Numbered from the stretch's first letter, positions 12,843-25,378 are shown. The stretch: DNA of 64,000 nt from Ptychodera flava (GCF_041260155.1 NC_091946.1:18367353-18431352); one strand, 5' to 3'. Notes: generated by a model from the letters alone, not told the origin. Numbers and translations: made by a program.

Positions 12843-14015
12843 GCTCGCGGATCTTGCAGTCTGGTCGATATGTTGTCTCACAGTCAGTTCCACATATAAG
12901 GGTAATGCACCGCTAGAATGTCACCTTTCTTCCACCACAGTACTGACGCTGAGTGACTTCCAGTGAAGACAGTGTGTATTAAGAGGAATCCGACATCAGA
13001 TTACCAACTTGCCAAGGTGATTCGTACTCGACCCAGCACAAAAAAACTACGTGTTGACCTGGATTTCATTTATGACATCATCCTACTACGGTAAGTGGTT
13101 TAAAATTACCAACATATCTGTGTTTAATATAAAGTTGATTAAGTGCTGCTGTGTGAATGTAGAAATTCAGTTCGCCCGTAGTCCCAGTACTAAATGTTCT
13201 CACAAAATCAAGACCAACAACTTGCAAAAGCAATGATTTGAAACACATCGTAATTAAATCTTGACGACGCGTGCTGACAGTAAAATTTCAGTCACACTAA
13301 ACCTTTTTTCATCGATATAATTGTTGCCACCGTCAAAATTTAATGAACATTTAGATCGCACGATTTACGGTGTACCTGCATACTCGCACTGAACTTCGAA
13401 TTTACTGAAAAATTCAGCTTACCAGGCCAGGTTAGTTCAGCTACTCTATACCTTTGGTACAGATGCTTCTGATCTTGAACATGTGACATGTTGTTAGTGT
13501 ACAAGTAAGGTATTGATCAATGTTTGAAAAGTGGCTTGTTCGGCAAAATCAAAAGAGGTTTTTTCTACATGAATTTGCCATCGCGAAAGAGGCAATGAAT
13601 AAGGAAGGATTTCAACATCTCTACCCTAGTCAAATGGAGGAGGGTAATCGGAAACTGCGCCTGTGTAACTTTCTTGTTCACAAACAATGTATTTCGTGCA
13701 CGATTTCAATACACATCATCAACATAGCTGCAACATTTAATTTTTTAGGACGCACATTATGGCAAACACGTTTTAACTTTCATCAATCGCCGACGTACCG
13801 TCGATACTGTGTTTACATCGGTTGTATGGGTCCCACACGACCTTTGAGCGTAGTTTCGACGACCCCTCCCTTTAACGTGCGTTGAAACGGTGCTACTAAA
13901 AAACATGCGGACATAGACACATTTTACGCTGACAGATCTTGTGTTATATAAGAAGAGTTTAGACACATGAATATATGAACGCATTAACGATGGTCACTAA
14001 TACACCATCAGCATA
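12843..14015. other. Upstream flank of SULT-A
   Basis: This must hold the SULT-A promoter and 5' UTR, but I see no clear TATA box or initiator. One MITE copy (13632-13875) is listed separately. Confidence 0.4.
13632..13875 (+). mobile_element. MITE of the GGCAGTCGTCGGAACT family, decayed copy
   Basis: Shares CAACATAGCTGCAACATTTAA, CTTTCATCAATCGCC and a terminal CGACGACC.CTCCCTTTAA with the better copy at 32394-32634. Its left end is worn. Confidence 0.65.
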
Positions 14016-14354
14016 TTAAGGTAGAACGTGCCTGGGGGACAGACACTCGGAATCTCAATTTTCTACAACTCTTTTCAGATCTACTGCACTTGTGGGGGCT
14101 CATTTTGAAGTTCTTGGAGAAAGAAAGACTTAATTTTACCATCGTAGTTTTTCGAAAATCCAAAATTTAATATTCCCCATAGAATTAACACAGGGATGGC
14201 GGCCATTTTGAATTTCAAATATCGCAAAATGTTGGGTAATTTGTTTTGCTAGTTCCAAACCTTGTACGGTGACCCCAAATTTCTACTGTTGATTTGATGT
14301 GAGAATGGTTGAAAGTTTCATGTAGAAAAGTTTGAGCCAAAGTTTAAGTCTTTA
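14016..14354 (+). mobile_element. MITE of the TTAAGGTAG family, left part (split copy)
   Basis: Starts TTAAGGTAGAACGTGCCTG and runs through the usual CCATTTTGAA and AAAGTTTGAG blocks to AAGTCTTTA. There it is interrupted; the missing right end, GGAGGCGTTTACTACCTTA, is found at 19471-19497. Confidence 0.8.
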
Positions 14355-15584
14355 TAGGCGAGCGGCGAATCCACAAAAAGGGCCTTATTTTAGGAGTTTA
14401 ATGTACCCACCTTACATACGGCCACATCAAACGTCATTTGAAAGCTTATTATCTCTACTTCAAGAAAATTGTTGATGTGGAGCTGCCAAGTAGGGCCATA
14501 ACCTCCTAATCTGCATAATTAATAAGGGTACCCAATTTGCATAAATGCGATATAATATTTGAAATTTATTGTTAACTTCTCCAACGATACGTTTAAACTA
14601 TCGAGTGATATATCAAATGAAAAGTCTTTCCATGTAGAATACAAAATAGATATTCAAAGAGATATTGAAATTGATTTCACTGAAATATTTTCATATTTAT
14701 ATGGAAAACAATATTTTCCCCTTTTGAATAACAATATTTTAAACATTTTAAAACATACAGCCACAACACACAGCCACATCAGACATCATTTGAAAGCTTA
14801 TTATCTCTACTTCAAGAAAATTGACAATTTGGAGCTACCAAATCGGGCAATAACCCCCTAATTTGCATAATCAATACGCATACCAATTTGCATAAATGCG
14901 ATATAGTATTTTAAATTTATAGTTAACTTCTCTAAACATACGTTTAAACTATCGAATGATATATCAAATGAAAGGTAGTGCATGTAGAATATAAAATGAA
15001 TATACAAAGAGATATTGAAATTGATTTCACTGAAATATTTTCATATTTATATGGAAAAAATATTTTCCCTTTAGAATAACAATATTTTAAAAATTTTAAC
15101 ACATACAGTCCTATAATACAGTCACATCATACGTCATTTGAAAGCTTATTATATCTACTTGAAGAAAATTGACAATGTTGAGCTATCAAGGAAGGCCGTA
15201 CCCTTTTATGTCCATAATTTACACTGGTATGCAAGTTGCAGAAATGAGATACAAAATTAGAAAATTCATTGTTAACTATACTAAAACACTTTTACACTAC
15301 CGAGTGATATATGGTCTTTGGTAATGGTATTTGCATGTTAAACACAAAATTGACATCAAAAGTGACATTTAAAGTGATTTTACGGAAATCTTTTCATATT
15401 TCTGTTGATAAATATTTCCTCTTTTGAATAATGGTATTAAAAAAAATTAACTAAAGTATCAATGCAACAAAAAGATCCACATGAACGACACTATTGTAGT
15501 TGTTGAAATGTAGCTCTGTAGCTGAAACAATGTGTCAGAGTAAGCTGCTGTCAAAGTAATGGCATGATTTATGATCCAAATAAT

Positions 15585-15745
15585 TCATGTCATTTCCAGT
15601 AAATCTAGTAATTGTAGGAATTCATCATCCTCTTCTTCACCAGCATTGTCATGAGTAAAAGGGTTGCCACAGTTATCGCTGCCTTGGCAGGAACAAAGGT
15701 CTGTGCAGGGAAGATTAATTTGACAGCAGACACAATTGGTGACAT
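15585..15745 (-). pseudogene. Cys-rich C-terminal coding fragment with acidic tail
   Basis: An open minus-strand stretch of about 50 codons contains CVCCQ, CTDLCSC and NCGNP, then an acidic run GEEEDDE and a stop at 15585. Spaced Cys followed by an acidic tail recalls the ends of CXC (tesmin/TSO1-like) proteins, some of them carried by transposons. No start or upstream part is seen; the Penelope-like element lies directly upstream. Probably what is left of the coding region of the host 5.1-kb element. Confidence 0.4.
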
Positions 15746-15783
15746 GTTATAAGAGAAAGCAGCTCCACACATCGTTCATATCG

Positions 15784-17466
15784 TAGTTATTTGAATTTTG
15801 TGTATGATATTGTGTATATTGTAAGTGTATATTATGTTATGTTTGGCCGTTTTATGTATAGTGTTGATTTGCTATGGCGAGACGTAGCCCTAATCTACGT
15901 GTCCTGTCCTATGGGGTAGCAAGACTAATGTGACACTGCGATCCTTTGATGCTACCTTTCGAGAATAGAGTTGTCTTCATCAGTCCTTCATTTTCTTTTG
16001 GTAAAACATATGCACTGATTGAATGATTGTAGGTGCTACCTATCGAGTTGTTCTACTGAAGTTCAGTTTGTTCAAGTACGGAAGCCAGAATGTCTACTGT
16101 TCGTTCAGGCTGTATTTGTGTATGCTCATTTGAATCGGAGATCGGACTGTTGTAGGTTTTGGGAAGTTTGGCATCATCGTAACGCTTATATTTCCGTTTC
16201 TTATGTATGTGATTAGGCTACGCTCACAAATTACGGTGAGAAGCGGAGGAATTCGGGTTGGATTCGAAATTTCCGGGAGATTGTAGAGGGGTACTTGGAG
16301 TTTTTGATCTGCATATAGGGGACCTGAAAATGTTTTGGTTCCCTTTTACTTTTTACGATTCCAAGCTTTTGAAATTAATTTAATGAAAATTTAATAACAT
16401 TTAAATGTCATCCGATTGTCCAAAGTTAGTAATAATTAAACAAGATTTAGAATCGTTTTGTCGCATTTCATTACTTTTATCTCGAAAATATCTTGTATTC
16501 TGTATATATTGTCTTGTTGTTGCATGATTGTTCTTATGTATCGTAATGTTTCGCGTTTAACAAGGCCCCCGAATGTTGCCGTTTGGTTTCATGAACCGCA
16601 CTTTGTGTGTGTTTTGCAGTCGAGAACGTTCTCTTTGTTACACCGATGACCTTTATAGATAATGAGGTCTAACGATATGATTTGTTGAGAAGAGCGTTCG
16701 AAAATTTGAAAGTATGATGAATTTGTTCATGTTTGATATGAATTCATTAAGCTCGTGTTTAGTTCCAATGAGAATCATACATCGTCTCTGAATCTCAGTC
16801 AGAGCGATATTTGTTCAGTGTGTTGCTGAATTATTCTCATTTCGTCTTGTGAAATGTAATGTCGGGAATTTCTGGTAAAACTTGAGATCCCATACCTCAC
16901 TTAAATACCTGACGGTAAAATTCACTGTTGACTTGAAAGTGTTGTTTTTCAAGATCATTTTCAGCACAGCTATCATGTATTTTGTTGTTGGTTGTTTGAT
17001 TATGCAATATCATTTGAAGATCTTTCCTGATTTAATGCTCTGTCAACTGATTCCATTGCTTCATTGTGCGTTGTATTAGTGAACATTGAAACAATGTCTA
17101 GTGTTACCAATGTCGCTGTGGCCGGAACTTTCATTGTCTCAATTTTCCGTTTAAAATCTGTCGTATCTTTGATGTATGTTGTTTATTTCTTCAAGATTTG
17201 TTTGAGAAAATAGTCAATGAATTTTGATCTGTGAAAGGTTGGACTGCATCATCCACTTATAATTGGGTGGCCCACGAACTTTCCTGGTGGGCGTCATTTT
17301 GTTTACTTGTATTTTTAGCATGAGGTACTAACTTGTAAGTGGTGCTAGTATTTTACTGTTAACTGGAATAATCGCCATGGCTAATTAACACTTTATATAA
17401 AACAGCCAAACATAATATACACTGACAATATACACAATATCATACACAAAATGCAAACAACGAAGA
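15784..17466 (-). mobile_element. Penelope-like retroelement, degraded
   Basis: Minus-strand translation between about 17290 and 16440 gives successive blocks of a Penelope-type reverse transcriptase: GHPIISG, SKFIDYFL, TYIKDTTDF, TLVTLDIVSMFTN, a long gap region, then NEFISNMNKFHHTFKFS and LDLIIYKGH. These match the family in order and spacing, with many breaks. The GIY-YIG endonuclease expected downstream is not clearly readable. A ~100-bp sequence (TGTGTATGATATTGTGTATA) stands at both ends in opposite orientation, as known for partial terminal copies in Penelope elements. Confidence 0.78.
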
Positions 17467-17696
17467 TCTGAACGGTGTGTTGAGTTGCTTTTCCTTCATT
17501 ATATAACATTATATAAATACGATAAATGAAATATGGTGCTTTCCGTCTACATATTCCACATAACTGAACTGAAAATACAGATGTAACACAGATGTAGTAA
17601 CCAATGATGTCTCCATCAAACAAGATTTCTAGAGAAATTGAAACAAAAATGACATCAATAATACAAAAGGGCCATTCAACACACAGCTATAATTTA

Positions 17697-17902
17697 TAAC
17701 GAGATTGGAACTAATTTGGGATAATTGAATGGTGAAGTAATGTCGGTTTAATTTGCAAATTTATGCTCATCTGCTTTTATTTTTACTTGTTTTTAAGAGT
17801 AACTTGTTATATTTCAACACTTAACTATAGAGCACAAAACACGTTCTAGAAAATTTGCAAAATATGAAGACCCGATTATCCCGAATTAGTTTCAATTGGT
17901 TT
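17697..17902 (+). mobile_element. MITE of the AACACGATTGG family, copy 1
   Basis: About 205 bp with worn inverted ends resembling GATTGGAACTAATTTGGGAT. Shares the interior ATGGTGAAGTAATG and GCTCATCTGCTTTT with the other copies. Sits inside the 5.1-kb element. Confidence 0.75.
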
Positions 17903-19470
17903 TATGTATTATTGTTGTTAAGCTATGTGGGAATTAGACTGGAAAAGGTTCTAGTCTGCGTATCCTTAATAAACAAAAAATCAATTGCAAAACAAATTCA
18001 GATATTTATCCCAATAACGTGAGCATTATTCGTATTTACTACACAATATTTTGAATATTAATAACTAGTCAAGATGTTTACGATTTAATTGAAAATATTC
18101 AATAAGAATATTTTGAATACAAGTTTGGAGTTCATGATTCTATGCTACATGCAAATACCTATCATTTGATATATCACTTGATAGTTCAAAAGTAAGTTTA
18201 GAGTACTTAACAATGGATTTTTGTAATTGTATATCGTATTCATGCAAATTAGGTACCCGTGTGCATTATGCAAATTAAATAATTACAGCCCTATTTGTCA
18301 GCTGCATATCGTCATTTTTCATGAGGCAGAGATAATAGGCTTTCAAATAACGTTTGATGTGGTTGTGTGATGTGGTTCTATGTGTTAAAATTATTAAAAT
18401 ATCGTTATTCAAAAGGGGAAAGTATGTTGTTCTACATTAGTACGAAAACATTTTAGTAAAATCATTTTAATATCTCTTTGGATATCTATTTTGTATTCTC
18501 CATGCAAATACCTTTCATTTGATATATCACTCGATAGTTTAAAGTATGTTGATAGTAGTTAATAAATTTCTAATTTTATATCGCATTTATGCACATTGGG
18601 CACCCATGTAAATTATGCTAATTAAGGGCCACATCCGCACTTGACAGCTCCACATTGTCGATTTCATTGAAGTAGAGATAGTAAGCTTTCAAATGACGTA
18701 TGATGATGCTGTACGATTTGGCTTTTTGTATTACATTTTTTTAAAATATTGTTATTGGAAAGGGGAAAATATTTTTTTCAATATAAATATGACAATATTT
18801 CAGTAAAATGAATTTAAATATCTTTTTGGATGTCTGTTTAGTATTCTACATGCAAATACCTTTCATTTGATATATCACTCGATAGTTTAAAAGTATGTTT
18901 CGAGTAGTGAATAATAAATATCTAATATTATATCGCATTTATGCAAATTTGGTACCCGTCGGACTTATGCAAATTAGGGGCTATGGCCGTACTTGACAGC
19001 TGAATGTTGTTAATTTTCTTCAAGTGGAGACAGTAGGCTTTCAAATGATGTATAATGTGGCTATATGATGTGGCTGTATGTGTTCAAATTTTTAAAATAT
19101 TGTTATTCAAAAGGGGAAAATATTTTTGTCAATATAAATATGAAAATATTTCAGTAAAACCATTTCAAATATCTTTTTGGATATCAATTTTGTATTCTAT
19201 ATGTAAATACCTTTCATTTGATATATCACTCGATAGTTTAAAAGTATGTTTAGAGTAGTTAACAATAAATAACCTAATTTTATATCACATTTATGCAAAT
19301 TGGGTACCCGTGTGAATTATGCAAATTAGGGGGTTATGGCCCTACTTGGCAGCTCCACATCGTCAATTTTCTTGAAGTAGAGATGATAAGCTTTCAAATG
19401 ATGTATGATGTGGCCGTATGTAAGGTGGGTACATTAAGTGTGAAAAATAGGTGAGCCTGCCGCTCGCCTA

Positions 19471-19497
19471 TTAACCTTGGAGGCGTTTACTACCTTA
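19471..19497 (+). mobile_element. MITE of the TTAAGGTAG family, right end of split copy
   Basis: TTAACCTTGGAGGCG then TTTACTACCTTA matches the right end of other copies and completes the MITE that begins at 14016. Confidence 0.7.
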
Positions 19498-20099
19498 TAT
19501 TGAAACGGCATGTGTAAATTGGATTCTAACAACACATTCAATTCTCGTTGACGATTTTGCCACCTAAGTGGGTCATAAAAGTCTCAGGCGGTCGACCATA
19601 TTTTCAATATGGCGGATTTATACTGGTAGAACACATTAGATTACAGAAGACAAAGTTAAGTTTTAGGCCATACAGGAATATCATACCAAAAATGCCTAAA
19701 AAGTTGAAACGATCATGAGTTTGCTGGTTTCATGAACAAACAGATATTTCTGCCATGGAAACGATTATATTTGCGTTTAACGTATCTATTAAAGGACTAT
19801 CTCAAACTCTTGCTTTTGCGAGAAGTAGATTTTTTACCCACAATGCATTTCAATATCTATTTTATATTACTTACACTTTAATTAAAGAGGGTAGTCTGAT
19901 GTACAAAATAATTTACATCAGAACCCTCAAAAGTATACATTATCAGCAGAGAATCATCTGAGTAAAATGCATATCACACAACTGAACAGGAACATATGGA
20001 AAATTAATCTGATGAAGAACCTTCATACATAAATTTAGTAATTAGTAATAAAAAAACCAAGCAGTTGAGTTTTGAATAATGACTAGTTTTTGATTTCTT
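19498..20099. other. Unassigned intergenic DNA
   Basis: AT-rich, no coding signal and no repeat that I can tie to another place in the window. Confidence 0.5.
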
Positions 20100-21110
20100 A
20101 TAGAAAGAGAAATATCGTTCCATTTCAGTGGTACGGTAAATGAACGTTCTTATGTCCAGTATATGACTTAAAAGAAGGAGCATGATATAACTTATTGTTA
20201 CTTGAGCTGCGTGTGTTGAAATTGCTCATGTCTAGAACACAGCGTACTGGTCTAACTGACCAGGTGCAAGACCATTGAGGATTTTGAAGGTCATTACAGC
20301 AACAAAATAATCTACACGAAAGTCAATGGGTAGGCTATGTATACGTAAAAGGAGAACTCTGGAAGAGACAGATGAATCAACACCGGGAATGATCCCAGCA
20401 GATCTTTTTTGAAGCTAAGCTTCAAAAAATAGAGCTGCTTGTAAATTCTTAGAAGACTGGTCTTTGTGGTGTTGCCCCATACAGTACAACAACAATAATC
20501 AAATACAGACAGAAAAGTGGCGTTATAAATCATAGGACGAACGTTCAGTGGAGTCAAAGTACGCAGCTTTCGCAAGACGCCAATCCTAGATGACAATTTG
20601 TTACATAAAGTGTCAATATGAGTGTCCCAACTTAGTGTACTGTCAATCTAAACACCAAGAAGAGTAGGCGAGAAAACATTAAAAACATAATACGTATATT
20701 TAGCATGACGTTAGAATTCTTCAAACAATAAATCTTTGGCCTTGAAGCGACAACCGTACATTTAGTTATAGTTGTGTCGATAGATATAAACATTATATGA
20801 TCCAAGAAGAAGTAGCCCAGACATAATTTTGACCCCAGATACACATCAGCAAACATATCTTAGTTATCCGAATTGTGACATATGGGGAGGATGTGTATGA
20901 AAACACGAATAGCGGAGGCAGTCGCACACCTCATACGGTGAAATCTGTGAATTCGCCCTAAGACAACTTGTAAATTGATATCTATTTGCTCTAGATAAGA
21001 ATGGAACCAAGTCAATGATGAGCCATATACACCATAAACAGACATCTTCCTAATGAGGATGCTATGACCACCAAGATCAAAAGCTTTACACAAATATGAA
21101 AACATCAAAC
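20100..21110 (-). mobile_element. LINE remnant (CR1/Jockey-like reverse transcriptase)
   Basis: Minus-strand frames give the 3' half of a non-LTR reverse transcriptase. In order: LCKAFDLGGHSILIRKMSVYG and SLTWFHSYL (20860-21108); a worn catalytic box MFADV where FADD is expected (20856); then SSRIGVLRKLRTLTPLNVR with IYNATFLSVFDYCC (20312-20596); and NGLAPGQL near 20270. The frame shifts at least twice and the second catalytic Asp is lost, so it is dead. The 5' half and endonuclease are absent. Confidence 0.85.
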
Positions 21111-21251
21111 TACCGTAAAGACTTTGATCAACGTTTTGTAAACGATCCCGTACTTTTTATTTTATGATATAAACTATTGGGTGACATTGTAAATTGCACT
21201 TGCCCTATAGATGTTCTGTGCCATGTATCGGATTGGTGCGCGATAGCAAGG

Positions 21252-21457
21252 AACACGATTGGAACTAATTTGGAATAATTGGATTTCCACATTTTTCAAA
21301 TTTCTCAAAATTGTTAGGTGCCGTATAGCTGAATGTTTCAATATTGCAAATTACCCATAAGAGTGAGATGTAAAAAGAAATAAGATGAGATTACATTTGT
21401 AGATTAAGTCGGCATTACTTCACCATCCAATCATCCCAAATTAGTTCCAATCGTGTA
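21252..21457 (-). mobile_element. MITE of the AACACGATTGG family, copy 2
   Basis: Inverted ends AACACGATTGGAACTAATTT and its complement. Interior is in the opposite orientation to copies 1, 3 and 4. AAGG stands on both sides, a possible 4-bp target duplication. Confidence 0.85.
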
Positions 21458-22680
21458 AAGGAAATATTATTATCGGGACAACAGTTTGACCTCCACAAGG
21501 AAATCTTCGAAGTCGTCGGCTGATTTTAAACAAGTCTGATACTGAGTCAGGACCCTCCTGTCAGTCACGTTTTTCTCTTTACTGATCCTGATCCTGATAC
21601 TGACCTTAATCTAATACTGAAATAGTAAAGCATCGCAATGGGTGGCAAATCTTTAACTGCCAAAACCTTTATGATAACGGACGGTTAAATTACAGTCTGA
21701 CTGTATTCGGGTACAAGAGCAAGCTTAAGAACAAGCTTCATCTCACACAACAAATTTTCCCCGTGGCTCCAATCTGGTTTGCATCCACCATGACAGACAC
21801 CGGAAGGCCTCTCTATATCAATATAAAGTTATCCTCGAAAGCACCCTCACATCGCTTCTGGTCTTATTTGTATGTATTGTCGTAATGTCTTTATGTACTT
21901 TTCATGTACATATTAAGTAGATGAAAGTTTGCCATTCTTTCTCTAACCTAAAGGACTGTAGGTATCTGAAACACAGACACGATGACAAACATTTCTAGGG
22001 TAGTTTTCTGTGGTCCGATTTATAGATAAACGTCAAACTGTAATTTAGTTGAAACAATATCAGCCGAGCCTCAAAAAGTGCAAGAGGTTGATTCGTACCT
22101 GGCCGGTACACACATCCTGCATTGACCTCCCATTTGTCAATATTGACAGGTCGCTTATAGTTCATTCGAAGTTGCCTTGTCATCTACAAAACTGCAAGAT
22201 TTTAGAGTATGATTTTTCTACGGACAGATCATAAGCAGATAAGGTGTCAGGTACACGTCAACATTACAAGAGTTACTCATTGTGCATGCGTAAACTTCAT
22301 CTCAACCCTATGGTAAGAGCTCCCAGTTCTGGGACCGCAACGGGAGGATCTAGTAGCGACACTCATAACTTGCATCGGCAAAAAAGCCGTCTGGTCTAGA
22401 AATCCGCGATAATGTTACGGATACTTCTTGCAATACGGAGATGTCATCCCCGGGAAAAAATCCATCCAGACTTCCTGACGTTTTAAATATGTATAAACTG
22501 AATTCGGGAAAACGATATCGAAATAGAGCTACCTCTGAGAACTTTGAAAGGTAGTTGATGGCGTGATTACCAAAGAGTAGGAGAAATTAAACTCATGTTA
22601 ATCAATAAATATATGTTTTTTGTAATTTGGTGTATGATTAACATTGCGATGCTCAGTTATGACGTCATGGGCTACCTGGT
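21458..22680. other. Unassigned intergenic DNA
   Basis: No recognisable coding region; short frames on both strands overlap each other and resemble nothing known. Confidence 0.45.
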
Positions 22681-24470
22681 GTAAGGGAGCCTGAACAAAT
22701 TATAGGGGGGTGAGCCGGGGGAATGGGTGGGAGGGTCACTTTTTAGAAAACTATAAGGGGGAGGGCCATTTTTTAAACCTTTTTTGGAGGTTCACTTTTG
22801 ACAGAAACTGATTTTATGGCCAAACCTTCGATTGCCTGCGTGATATTCCTGAATAGGAAATCACCAACGAAATACACTGATTCTTTTAAATATACATTAT
22901 CCACAAGTTTCACAATTAAGCGAAGAAGATGCAGTGGTATCCTACATTTAACACCTTGAACAGTTAAAAACTGATGAAAGACAAGAGACAAAAACATATG
23001 TAACAGGTGGAAGAGTGTATATCAATCAGATGAACATAAATGCAAAGATATTATTAGTTTTATATTGGAAAATTTGTGCATAGCTCTCTCATAGACTGCC
23101 ATGTATAGTGAATCAACATTTCGGTGAAATTCCAAAATCAAATTTATTGCCCAACCATAGACTTATAACCACTCTAGTCGATCAAGAACATTAATATCAA
23201 TAATTAAGCATACAAAAATGCATAGATTTACGTATTTTTGTATTGAAAAAATATTCATAGTTTCATCATAAACTGCCATGTACAGTGAACCAGCATTTTA
23301 GATGAAATTTCAAAATCAATTTTTGTACACAAATGCACATGTTACTTCCCACTTCAAGCAAAGTACATTTGCATATATTATCAAACATGTAAAATATACA
23401 TATATTGCATGTTTTGTGGGGAAAATTGTCAATAATTTGCCTGATAGACTCCATGTATTATGATTTGATATTTTTGGATGCAGCACTGTATCAGCCACTT
23501 CTTGCCTTCTTATAGTTGCACAAAATATGGCGACCCTCCCTTAAATCTATGAAATACCATACCTGTTCAAAAATGCTTGCATGATAAATTGCGACTGTCC
23601 CTCCAAACACACCAGTCCTCCCCTCGCTTAATTTGTCCCTAACTTACATAACAATTTAACCAATCGTTATGTAAATTAGCTTATACTGTTTCAATTATTC
23701 CTGGGGAGAATACTGCAGTGGTTCAGGTGCAGCCAACGGAGCTATTCATCGAAAAAGCTATTCCAGGAGCAATATTTGAGGGCAGGGGAAATTGTAATTT
23801 TGCTTGGGCAGGGGACATATTTTTAGGTGGGAACAAATTTTAGTTTTTTGTCAGGCAGGGCAGATATCGGTTGATTGTCCCAGGGACAGGGCTTTGCGAA
23901 AAACGAGGAGAGGGGAAGCTATTTTTAAAATAGGGACAGGGGAAGTTGAGCCATGGTGTTTTCAGGGGCAATTTTTTCACAGGGCACGGGAATATCGACA
24001 GGTTTTTTGATCACAGGGTAGGGTAGCACCATGTCTGCAGGGGAAATGGAATGACAAAAATTGGGGGGGGGGGAATTTGCAGGGCAGGGAAAATCAGCAA
24101 GTTTTTTTCTGTCATAGGGCAGGGGAGCTTCAAAAATTGACAGTAGGGAGGGGAATTAGGCAAAAATAAGTGAGGAGAGGGTAAAAATGAAGTGAGTGCG
24201 GGAGGGCAAGTCGAAAAGTTTTCAGTGGGAGGGCAAATTATGAACAGCTAATTAATTACCCTCATGACTTAAAATTAGTCAGTTCACATTACTTTTCATG
24301 CACAATATATCTTGTCATAGTAAAGACCCCTTTAAAAGTGCATTATTTGTTGGCTGCACCTGGTGGTTGGGGAAAGGTCAAGTTTTAGAAAAATGTCGGA
24401 CAAGGGGGAGGGTCACATTTTAGACAGGAGCATAGGGGAGGGTCACGTTTTACGGTACAGGTGTGCGCGG
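22680..24470. repeat. Composite G-rich repeat block
   Basis: Both edges carry GGGGGAGGGTCAC / GGAGGGCCATTTT motifs (22720-22800 and 24375-24460). Between them lie a 177-bp tandem repeat and a run of degenerate AGGGCAGGGGAA units (23770-24240). Probably one unclassified interspersed element. Confidence 0.55.
22990..23500. repeat. 177-bp tandem repeat, about three units
   Basis: The marker GACTGCCATGTATAGTGAA recurs in diverged form near 23094, 23271 and 23447, spaced 177 and 176 bp, with a following AAATT.CAAAATCAA block. Units are clearly diverged. Confidence 0.65.
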
Positions 24471-25285
24471 AATTTCCCCGGCCCGCCCCTCCTGTAATTA
24501 CTGAAGGCTGCCTAAATGCCCATAAGCCACTGCAGGAGACAACTTGGCGAGCTTCATATGCAGTAACTCCACACTCCGGTGGTGTCACAATCGGGGGAAA
24601 CGGGTATCCATGCGTGTTCCCAAAATCACGGGAAAGGGGTGTTTTTAATTCCCTATCACGGGTCCGTGAAATCGAGAAAAAGGGGTACTTTTCCGAAAAG
24701 CTGGCCTAAGAAAGGTTTGAGCTATCCCAGGAAATACGTATCACACACTCAAACTTCACCAACAGTTTATTGTGCGTTTCCTATGATTCGAAATCCAGTT
24801 CAGGACTCACCCTGCGATACGATCCGTACTATCCCTAAATAGCTTGGTTTGTTCTGGCTATTTATTCTGTTGAGTATAACCCCCAGAACTTACAATAAAC
24901 GGACATCCATATACAGCTATTCGAAAGATCTGTTGAGGGGGTTCAGACAACAAAAACATAAGCTACTGAAAAAATCGTATCGAAACTCCGAAGACGTCGG
25001 TCGACGGCAGGGGAACTCGACGCGGGAGCTGCAAAAATGTGCCAAGTGCACAGAATTTATCACAGAGGTTGATTCATACCGATACGGATATTGTCGCTGT
25101 GTAGAAGGAGAATACGATGTCCTCGGCTCAACAAGTAAGTTCAAAACATTGAAAGTTCTGTATGCAGTGTAATGATGACATGCCGCGGGACGAGTCGAAC
25201 AGTCGACTCAGTGGCAGCAGTAAAGACTCTCGAGGTTTTGCCTGGGTATTTGAGGCGGACGGGAAAACCAGTCCGAGCTACTGTA

Positions 25286-25378
25286 CTGCAGCCACAGGCA
25301 CTTGACGCATCGCTTTGCGATCGGTACTAATTCACAGTTGTGATCGCGAAGCGTCGGCTCAAGTGCCTGTGACTGCAG
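25286..25378. repeat. Foldback sequence
   Basis: Imperfect inverted arms CTGCAG(C/T)CACAGGCACTTGA ... and complement, with GCGATCG near the loop. About 37-bp arms. Confidence 0.75.

Larger units (their letters stand above)
14355..19470. mobile_element. 5.1-kb inverted-repeat element with ~350-bp subrepeats in its arms
   Basis: Both ends read inward TAGGCGAGCGGC. The element is flanked by TTA on both sides, a likely 3-bp target duplication, inside a MITE. Left arm (to about 15440) holds three ~350-bp units; right arm (from about 18130) holds four in reverse. The marker GATATATCA(C/A) recurs at 14605, 14955, 15304 and, inverted, at 18169, 18521, 18869, 19220. The middle carries a Penelope-like element, a MITE and a Cys-rich coding fragment. 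A TWA duplication is typical of PIF/Harbinger elements, but no transposase is visible, so the class is only a guess. Confidence 0.8.

Noticed and set aside
14559-14861. 100-codon open frame
   Set aside because: It is translated from the ~350-bp tandem unit of the inverted arm; other units have stops in it, and it resembles no protein.
14355-19470. Retroviral, LTR or Polinton nature of the large element
   Set aside because: Its ends are inverted, not direct, and no capsid, integrase or polymerase-B signal is visible.
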